A DNA stretch of 64,000 bases, taken from assembly GCA_910586835.1 (NCBI GenBank), contig CAJUJU010000006.1:1-64000 (forward strand), written 5' to 3'. Shown piece after piece: positions 58,289 through 64,000 of this stretch (position 1 is the stretch's first letter; each line of letters starts with the position of its first letter). This DNA comes from an uncultured Acetatifactor sp. (lineage in GTDB: Bacteria > Bacillota > Clostridia > Lachnospirales > Lachnospiraceae). The notes under the pieces are model-generated. The model ran no database searches, was not told where the DNA came from, and saw nothing but the letters and a program-made list of their open reading frames with translations. The position numbers and the translations under genes were made by a program.

Positions 58289-59323
58289 TCAATCCTGCAG
58301 AATACTTACATATTTCACCGGCGTGCGGTAATTGTACTTGCTGATCTTGATTCCCGTGCTGGGGCTGCTGGCGTGAATAACCCTGCCCCCGCCGATATAG
58401 AGAGCCACATGGTTGATGGTACCTGAACTGTTCGCATAGAAAATCAGGTCTCCCGGCTGCAGTTCAGATGCGGAAATCTTTGTTCCCTCCTTTGACTGTG
58501 CGCTGGAGGAATGGCTCAGCTTTATGCCGAACTTTTTATACACGCTCAACACAAATCCGGAACAGTCGGCGCCCTTTGTCAGGCTGGTGCCTCCCCAAAC
58601 ATAAGGATTTCCCAATGCCGTCTTGGCATATTCCACCAGTTCCACTCTCACGTCGGAAACGCCCACACCATATAAAAGCTCCGTCATCGTAATGGCCGTG
58701 TCAAGCTTTTCCTCCACCGTCACATAATCGGAAGACACATACGCCACCTGGTCGTCTATGGATACCCCGACCCAACCGTCCAGCGTCTCTACATACTCCA
58801 GCTCTTCCCCCTTGGGCACCTGGGTCAGCACGGCGCTGTCCGTGCTCGCCTGATCTCTCACATTCAGTCCGTCCGTATTCACAACCACCACCGTCCGGGC
58901 AAGCTCGTTTGCCTTCAGCCTGGCGTCCGGCCCCGTGAGCAGGTAATCCAGACTCACATATCCCTCCACCTCGCCGGAAGTGATGTGCGCCCATCCGTCC
59001 AGCAGCTCCAGAATCTCGCAGGCCGAATTCTTGGGCATCTTTCCCACAAGCTTTCCCTCCGTGGAAGGAGCTTCCCTCACGTTCAGGTTGCCGCTCTCCA
59101 CATTTGCGATGCCGATATTGGTATAGCCCCACGCCGCTCCCTGGGCCTCCTGGGCTGCCTTCAGGTATTCCTCCGTGGAAAGCCTGGCCTCCAGCATGGA
59201 TGCCACCCCAGCTGAGGGAAGCACACTTTCCTGCGCAAAAGCCTGCATCGGCTCCAGGCACAACACAAGCATAACTCCTGCAGAAGCGAGAATCATCTGT
59301 CTCTTTCGTCTGATTGATTTCAT
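58289..59323 (-). CDS. SH3-domain NlpC/P60 cell-wall hydrolase
   Basis: A 344-residue secreted endopeptidase. Signal peptide residues 1-27 (cleavage at MQAFA). Two bacterial SH3 domains follow (residues 75-135, LNVREAPSTEGKLVG, and 140-210, LNVRDQASTDSAVL), then an NlpC/P60 domain (225-344) with catalytic Cys in GADCSGFVLSVYKKFGI and His in INHVALYIGGGRVIHA. It cuts peptide cross-links (gamma-D-Glu-diamino acid bonds) in peptidoglycan. ATG 59323 is preferred over the preceding GTG, AGAGG being 9 bases upstream. Confidence 0.92.
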   Translation of the reverse strand: MKSIRRKRQMILASAGVMLVLCLEPMQAFAQESVLPSAGVASMLEARLSTEEYLKAAQEAQGAAWGYTNIGIANVESGNLNVREAPSTEGKLVGKMPKNSACEILELLDGWAHITSGEVEGYVSLDYLLTGPDARLKANELARTVVVVNTDGLNVRDQASTDSAVLTQVPKGEELEYVETLDGWVGVSIDDQVAYVSSDYVTVEEKLDTAITMTELLYGVGVSDVRVELVEYAKTALGNPYVWGGTSLTKGADCSGFVLSVYKKFGIKLSHSSSAQSKEGTKISASELQPGDLIFYANSSGTINHVALYIGGGRVIHASSPSTGIKISKYNYRTPVKYVSILQD

Positions 59324-59420
59324 CACTGGTATCCTCTGAGATTAAAAATTCTTTGCGAAATTATTACAAATCTGTTACATCTCTTTGAATTATACAGTTC
59401 CTCTCCGCTTCTGTCAAGCT

Positions 59421-60725
59421 CTATTTCGACAGCGCTTCTTCCTGAAGCCTGTCAAATTCTGCCATACATTCCTCCACCGTTGTCCCGTTTAACAATTCCC
59501 GCACAATCAGACAGGTATTTCCCCACTGTTCCACCTCCATACCCGCATTGGATCCCAGCACATAAACATTTTCCTCTATCCTGTCCTTCAGAGGCTTTAA
59601 CGCAGGCACGCAGTCCACCTCCACATTTACGGACGGCGAAATCACCCGGTTGGTCTCCGCATAAATCCGGAACGCTTCATCGGAAAGTATCACATCCAGC
59701 AGCCGCATGGCGTCTTCTTCATGCTCCGCGTTGATCCCCACTGCGTATCCTGTCATGGGCATCACCGGCATCTGCCCCCTGCTGCTTGGAAAACCAACCA
59801 CCAACATTTCAAAATCCGTATTTCCGTATGCGGTGTCCGTATTTGCCGCCCCCCAGTAAGCCATGACAATAGGTGTCTTCTGCGCCAGAAAGTCCTCACG
59901 CTCTCCCTCCATTGCTTCGCTCACATAAGCCTTCGCCGCATCCACATAACCCCGGTCTATCATTTCCTGCAGAAATTCAAAACCGGGACGCATATAATCG
60001 CTGTACTTCTTCTCTCCGCTGTTCAGCGCCCTGATCTCCGCCTCGGTGTTCCCTCCGTTATACAGATCCGCGTAGGCCTGGGCCAGAACAAAGGTTTCCA
60101 GCCACCAGCGGTTTGCCCCCACCGGCGTCTCGATGCCGTTCTCCTGAAACACTCTGCAGCACTCCAGAAACTCCTCCGGTGTCTCCGGCAATTCCAGCTC
60201 ATACCGGTCGAACATATCCTTATTGACAAACAGTCCGTAGGCGACTACTTCCTGGGGGATGGCCACCAGCTTCCCGTCTATGGTGTTCGCCGTCTTTACC
60301 ACATCCCGCAGATTCTTTACGCATTCCAGCCCCGACAGATCCTTAAGCCTTCCCTCTTCTCCAAGGGTTCGGATCGTATCCGGATTCAGCAGGTAGAGAT
60401 CATCCATATCGTTTCGCACCCGGTCAAGGGCAACGTCGTCGTAGGACTTATCCTGATAGCTCTCAGCCGTATAGGTAATATAATTTACCGTCACCCCAAG
60501 CGCTTCCTCCGCCATACGGATCGTCTTATCCGCGGCGCTGCGGGCCACATTCTCCGCATCCGGATCCGTCTTTTCCATGGGGCTGTAAAAATTTACAATC
60601 CTGTCTTCGCCCTCATTTGTTGAGGCCAGGTTCACATTCGGATCTAAGCCGCATGCCGCCAGACATGTCACAATGCCCGCCAAACACACGGCCGCCTTTG
60701 TATAAGCCCTTTTCCCGCTTTTCAT
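59421..60725 (-). CDS. Extracellular solute-binding lipoprotein paired with a histidine kinase
   Basis: A 434-residue lipoprotein: signal to residue 25 with LAACGLD lipobox, then the family 1 solute-binding fold (VNYITYTAESYQDKSYDDVA, LYLLNPDTIRTL, GLFVNKDMFDRYELELP, and PVMPMTGYAVGINAEHEEDA). Sugar-binding is typical of the family. The gene starts 11 bases after the hybrid kinase stop, without any permease, so it may act as the ligand sensor for that kinase rather than a transporter component. Confidence 0.88.
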   Translation of the reverse strand: MKSGKRAYTKAAVCLAGIVTCLAACGLDPNVNLASTNEGEDRIVNFYSPMEKTDPDAENVARSAADKTIRMAEEALGVTVNYITYTAESYQDKSYDDVALDRVRNDMDDLYLLNPDTIRTLGEEGRLKDLSGLECVKNLRDVVKTANTIDGKLVAIPQEVVAYGLFVNKDMFDRYELELPETPEEFLECCRVFQENGIETPVGANRWWLETFVLAQAYADLYNGGNTEAEIRALNSGEKKYSDYMRPGFEFLQEMIDRGYVDAAKAYVSEAMEGEREDFLAQKTPIVMAYWGAANTDTAYGNTDFEMLVVGFPSSRGQMPVMPMTGYAVGINAEHEEDAMRLLDVILSDEAFRIYAETNRVISPSVNVEVDCVPALKPLKDRIEENVYVLGSNAGMEVEQWGNTCLIVRELLNGTTVEECMAEFDRLQEEALSK

Positions 60726-60736
60726 ATATGCCCTGT

Positions 60737-62950
60737 TTACTCCTTCTCATCCGGCACTCTTCCACGCACACATTGACTGATCACATTCTTCAACAGATCT
60801 ATATCCACCGGCTTTGCCAGGTGAATATTCATCCCTGCCTTCAGCGCTTCCTTCTCATCCTCCGCAAAGGCGTTTGCCGTCATGGCAATGATCGGGATCC
60901 GGCCCGCATCTGCGCGATCCAGCGCCCTGATGGCCCTTGTGGCGTCATAGCCGTTCATCACCGGCATCTGCACATCCATGAGGATCGCGTCGAACTCGCC
61001 CTCCGCGGATGCCATAAAACGCTCCAGCGCCAGTTTTCCGTTCTCCACAATCTCACAGCCCGCACCTTCCATGGAAAAGATTTCCGACAAAATTTCCGCA
61101 TTGATCTCATTGTCTTCTGCGGCAAGAAAGTTCAGTCCCTCCAGACTGCTGATCCCCGCCTCCAAAGCAGATTTCTTCCCGTCTTTTTCCCCTGACGGCT
61201 CCTCCACCTTTCTATCCGATATGGCAAATTCCACCTCCACCCGGAAAAGGCTGCCCTCGTCTACCTGGCTGAACACCTCAATGGTTCCCCCCATGAGCTC
61301 CACGATATTTTTGGTGATTGCCATGCCCAGCCCCGTACCCTGGACTTTGTTTGTGGTACTGTTTTCCGCCCTGGTGAACACGTCGAAGATGGTCTTCAAG
61401 TACTCCTGCGTCATGCCGTACCCGTCATCCTCCACCTCGATCCGAATGCGCTCAAACTGGCTGGAATGCTGCTTCAGCCCGATGAAACGCAGCCACACAT
61501 TGCCGCCATCCGGCGTATACTTGACGGCGTTGGAAAGCAGGTTGATCAAAATCTGATTGATCCTTGTCTCATCCCCCACCAGAAACTCATGCTTAATATC
61601 CTCTATTTCCACATGGAATTCCTGTCCCTTCGCGCCTGCCATGGGACGGATGATGGCATCCAGGGATGCGATCAGATCCTTCAGGGCAAACTCCTCCCGG
61701 TTGAGCACCACTTTCCCGCTCTCGATCTTGGAAACCTCCAGAATGTCATTGATCAGGCTGAGCAAATGCTGGCCGGAAGCCATGATCTTTTTGGTATAGT
61801 CCCGCACCTTATCCGGATTTTCCGCATCCCTGGCAAGCAGCGTGGTGAATCCGATCACCGCGTTCATGGGGGTGCGGATATCGTGGGACATATTGGAAAG
61901 GAACATGGTCTTCGCGTTGCTGGCAAGCTGTGCGGCATGCAAGGCATCTGTCAGCTCCTTGTTATGCCGCTCTCTCTCCTCCTCCCGTTCCCGCAGAATA
62001 TTTCTCTGCTGTCTCTGGTTAAAATAATAGAGCACACAGCACAGGAAAAACGCGCTGGTCATTACTGCCACCACCACAAGGATATTGACGTTTACTGTCT
62101 TTGCCTCCTTCTGAATGGATTCCGTGGGCACATAACCCACCAGGCAGACTGTTCCGTCATTCACCATCCAGATGAAATTCAGGGCACTTTTCCCGCGGAT
62201 ATCATGGTAAAACATAATATCCTGCTTATCCTTCAGGCTGTCCTCTATCCTGGCGCGCAGCGCTTCCTCATGAATACTGTTGGCCCTGTAAAAGTCCTCC
62301 AGATTCACATGGCCCGCGCTTCTGGCTCCCATTCCCTTGGGCTTCAGGACAAACCTTTCCGTCTCCGCATCCATGATATAGAGCATGGCCTGTTTGTTGT
62401 AGAATCCGTCGGGAAGCGCTTTATCCAGGGAATCATAGGTATATTCCACATAAAGGGTTCCCTTCTCCACACCGTCCTTCTCCACCGGACATTTGACGGT
62501 ATAGGCCCAGGTTCCCATATAATTCACATAAGACCGGGAAACCTCCAATCCCCCCATGACCCGGCTGGGGACGAATTCCATCCCCTCCTCGGAAAAGACC
62601 TCCCCGGTGCTGGAAATGCCTTCCTGTTCCCCCGCAGGAATCAGCGAAAGCTTCACCATGGTCTCATTCCTCTGATAGGAAAGCACATATTCCTGCGGAT
62701 TTTCCATTCCTGCAATTTCCAGAGCCATCAGCTTCTGAAATTCCGCGTCCTTACTCCAGATCGATTCTATGGTAGATTTTATAAGATTCAGATTTTCATT
62801 GAGGTTCTGAATTGCCGCCTCCGACATTTCCCTCACGATTTTCCGGGACACGGAAAATACCACGCCCCCCAGAATACAAAAAACGAGTATGATGGAGAGA
62901 AACAGCGGAAGTCTTTTTTCTGTTTTGTATTCAGACTTTTCCTTTTTCAT
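60737..62950 (-). CDS. Hybrid sensor histidine kinase with receiver domain
   Basis: A 737-residue kinase. A membrane helix at about 20-40, an extracellular Cache-like sensor (45-290; WTVKCPVEKDGVEKG-type stretch AYTVKCPVEKDGVEKGTLYV), a second helix near 295-320, then HisKA with the phospho-His in FLSNMSHDIRTPMNAVIGFT, HATPase (NLLSNAVKYTPDGGNV, DDGYGM, GTGLGMAITKNIVELMGG) and a C-terminal receiver with phospho-Asp in DAILMDVQMPVMNGYDA. No output DNA-binding domain, so a partner regulator must receive the signal. ATG 62950 follows GGTGAG. It overlaps the solute-binding lipoprotein operon with an 11-base gap. Confidence 0.92.
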   Translation of the reverse strand: MKKEKSEYKTEKRLPLFLSIILVFCILGGVVFSVSRKIVREMSEAAIQNLNENLNLIKSTIESIWSKDAEFQKLMALEIAGMENPQEYVLSYQRNETMVKLSLIPAGEQEGISSTGEVFSEEGMEFVPSRVMGGLEVSRSYVNYMGTWAYTVKCPVEKDGVEKGTLYVEYTYDSLDKALPDGFYNKQAMLYIMDAETERFVLKPKGMGARSAGHVNLEDFYRANSIHEEALRARIEDSLKDKQDIMFYHDIRGKSALNFIWMVNDGTVCLVGYVPTESIQKEAKTVNVNILVVVAVMTSAFFLCCVLYYFNQRQQRNILREREEERERHNKELTDALHAAQLASNAKTMFLSNMSHDIRTPMNAVIGFTTLLARDAENPDKVRDYTKKIMASGQHLLSLINDILEVSKIESGKVVLNREEFALKDLIASLDAIIRPMAGAKGQEFHVEIEDIKHEFLVGDETRINQILINLLSNAVKYTPDGGNVWLRFIGLKQHSSQFERIRIEVEDDGYGMTQEYLKTIFDVFTRAENSTTNKVQGTGLGMAITKNIVELMGGTIEVFSQVDEGSLFRVEVEFAISDRKVEEPSGEKDGKKSALEAGISSLEGLNFLAAEDNEINAEILSEIFSMEGAGCEIVENGKLALERFMASAEGEFDAILMDVQMPVMNGYDATRAIRALDRADAGRIPIIAMTANAFAEDEKEALKAGMNIHLAKPVDIDLLKNVISQCVRGRVPDEKE

Positions 62951-62992
62951 TCCACTCACCAGATCTTTTCGCCGCATAATTCTATCTTACAA

Positions 62993-64000
62993 TTATTCCG
63001 CCGTCTCCGCCTCGCGCTCCGCATTGACGATGGCAAAGGCAATGTTGGTGGCATGATCCGCCACTCTTTCCAGGCCGGATACAATATCGGAAAAGATCAT
63101 TCCGGCCTCAGGCGTACATTCTCCTTTGGCAAGACGCTGTACATGAAGTTTCTGAAGCTCCTTCTCCTTGTCGTCCACTTTGTTTTCCAGACGGATAACC
63201 TCCTGGGCATGACTCTCGTCCCCTCTGGAAAACATATCCATGGAATACTGGATGATCTTATTCACCAGCTCAAGTATCTCACCCAGCTCCTTCCGGGCTT
63301 CCTCGCTGAAGACGATTCCCGCCTCCCTGCGCTGCATTGCGGCATCCGCCACATTCTCCGCGTGATCACCGATCCTCTCGATATCGTTCACCACATGGAA
63401 CAGCGCGCCCAGGCTCTTCAGATCCTCGATGGGCAGATTGGACTGATTGATTTTTACCAGATAGTCCGTTATGGCATGATTCAGAAAGTCTATATTTTTC
63501 TCCACCTGATAGACCTCCTGAATATCCTCCTCGTCCAGGGTAATCAGGGCATTCATGGCCCGGTTCAGGTTCTCGCCTGCAAGAGACGCCATGCGATCCA
63601 GCTCCTTGATAACCTCCACCACAGCCGTGGCCGGATTGAACACCACCTTGTCGCCTATGTATTTGAGCTGATAGTTCTCCCGGTAGCCCACCTTCTTATC
63701 CTCCCCGGGAACGCAGAGACAGGCAAGCTTCACGATCACGGAGGAGAACGGGAACAACACGATCACCTGGAAGATCTTTATCATTGTATGAGCGTTTGCC
63801 ACAAAACGTCCCTTGTCGGAAGAGATGGCCCAGATCAGCTTCATCACAGGCTCCTCCGCGGCAAACAGAATAATATACAGAAGCACCGTGCCGATAACAT
63901 TAAACCAGAAATGAATCAGGGCAGCCCTCTTGGCCTCCTTTTTTCCCGCCATGGAGCTGAGCAGCGCAGTGCTGCAGGCGCCGATATTACAGCCCAGAAT
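62993..64000 (-). CDS. Na/Pi cotransporter with C-terminal PhoU-like domain (cut by window edge)
   Basis: The C-terminal 335 residues of a NptA/PNaS-type sodium:phosphate symporter; the N-terminal part is beyond the right edge. The fragment begins with the second transporter repeat (ILGCNIGACSTALLSS-like), continues with membrane helices, and ends with a PhoU-like helical bundle from about residue 130 (MASLAGENLNRAMNALITLD, FHVVNDIERIGDHAENVADA, DIVSGLERVADHATNIAFAI), which contains E/D-x-x-D metal-binding motifs. The PhoU domain couples it to phosphate status. It is upstream of the hybrid kinase gene with a 42-base gap. Confidence 0.9.
   Translation of the reverse strand: MLGCNIGACSTALLSSMAGKKEAKRAALIHFWFNVIGTVLLYIILFAAEEPVMKLIWAISSDKGRFVANAHTMIKIFQVIVLFPFSSVIVKLACLCVPGEDKKVGYRENYQLKYIGDKVVFNPATAVVEVIKELDRMASLAGENLNRAMNALITLDEEDIQEVYQVEKNIDFLNHAITDYLVKINQSNLPIEDLKSLGALFHVVNDIERIGDHAENVADAAMQRREAGIVFSEEARKELGEILELVNKIIQYSMDMFSRGDESHAQEVIRLENKVDDKEKELQKLHVQRLAKGECTPEAGMIFSDIVSGLERVADHATNIAFAIVNAEREAETAE

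Noticed and set aside
1..64000. CRISPR arrays, tRNA or rRNA genes, phage or insertion sequence genes
   Set aside because: No repeat-spacer structure, tRNA cloverleaf, rRNA segment or integrase/transposase other than the Rpn-type nuclease was found by eye.

Overview
The window is a 64 kb chromosomal stretch of a moderately GC-rich, endospore-forming Clostridia, most likely a gut Lachnospiraceae (Clostridium cluster XIVa). The case rests on the gene content (DUF5716/DUF5717-type proteins, DUF5685, DUF1653, FeoB-associated Cys-rich peptide, UxuA/UxuB, extracellular solute-binding lipoproteins, a SpoIID-domain protein), on strong AGGAGG Shine-Dalgarno sites and on SigA-type promoters. About 80 percent of the genes read on the minus strand. 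No rRNA, tRNA, prophage, insertion sequence or CRISPR array was recognised.

Layout: 1-7.6 kb holds the start of purB and, upstream of it, a tight four-gene operon of unknown function (giant DUF5717-like helical-repeat protein, actin/Hsp70-fold ATPase, small repeat protein, coiled-coil membrane protein). 7.6-9.7 kb is a GntR-regulated ABC transporter with a visible operator. 9.8-19.1 kb carries a SpoIID/peptidoglycan-binding protein, an AraC regulator facing uxuA-uxuB (hexuronate catabolism), an Rpn-type nuclease with tandem 16-bp repeats before its start, an XRE regulator with a FliG-C-like tail, and PTS enzyme I. 19.3-24.6 kb holds htpG with a perfect CIRCE operator, a PrsA-like foldase, ilvE and folA. 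24.6-30.1 kb is a LytTR/GHKL two-component system, a 60-residue membrane peptide and a two-subunit ABC exporter. 30.2-37.7 kb has glyA and two paralogous solute-binding lipoproteins flanking a GH43 enzyme. 37.9-47.1 kb has an AT-rich cysteine-rich secreted peptide, lipid and glycan genes, an SfsA-MutY fusion, a 5'-nucleotidase and small unknowns. 47.2-49.8 kb contains the scar of a lost iron locus (feoB and mntR remnants joined back to back) and a DnaJ/DUF5685/zinc-ribbon operon. 49.9-64 kb carries a TldD/PmbA-type protease pair, an acyltransferase, rpsO-pnp with a long hairpin in the pnp leader, an NlpC/P60 hydrolase, a solute-binding lipoprotein plus hybrid histidine kinase, and a Na/Pi cotransporter cut by the right edge.

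The best candidates for undescribed biology are the DUF5717/ASKHA operon, the DnaJ-DUF5685-zinc ribbon operon and the LytTR-GHKL-peptide-exporter cluster with a possible leader-peptide attenuator. Single-gene oddities are the SfsA-MutY fusion, the XRE-FliG-C regulator and the feoB/mntR deletion scar. All functions are inferred by reading the sequence; no database search was run.
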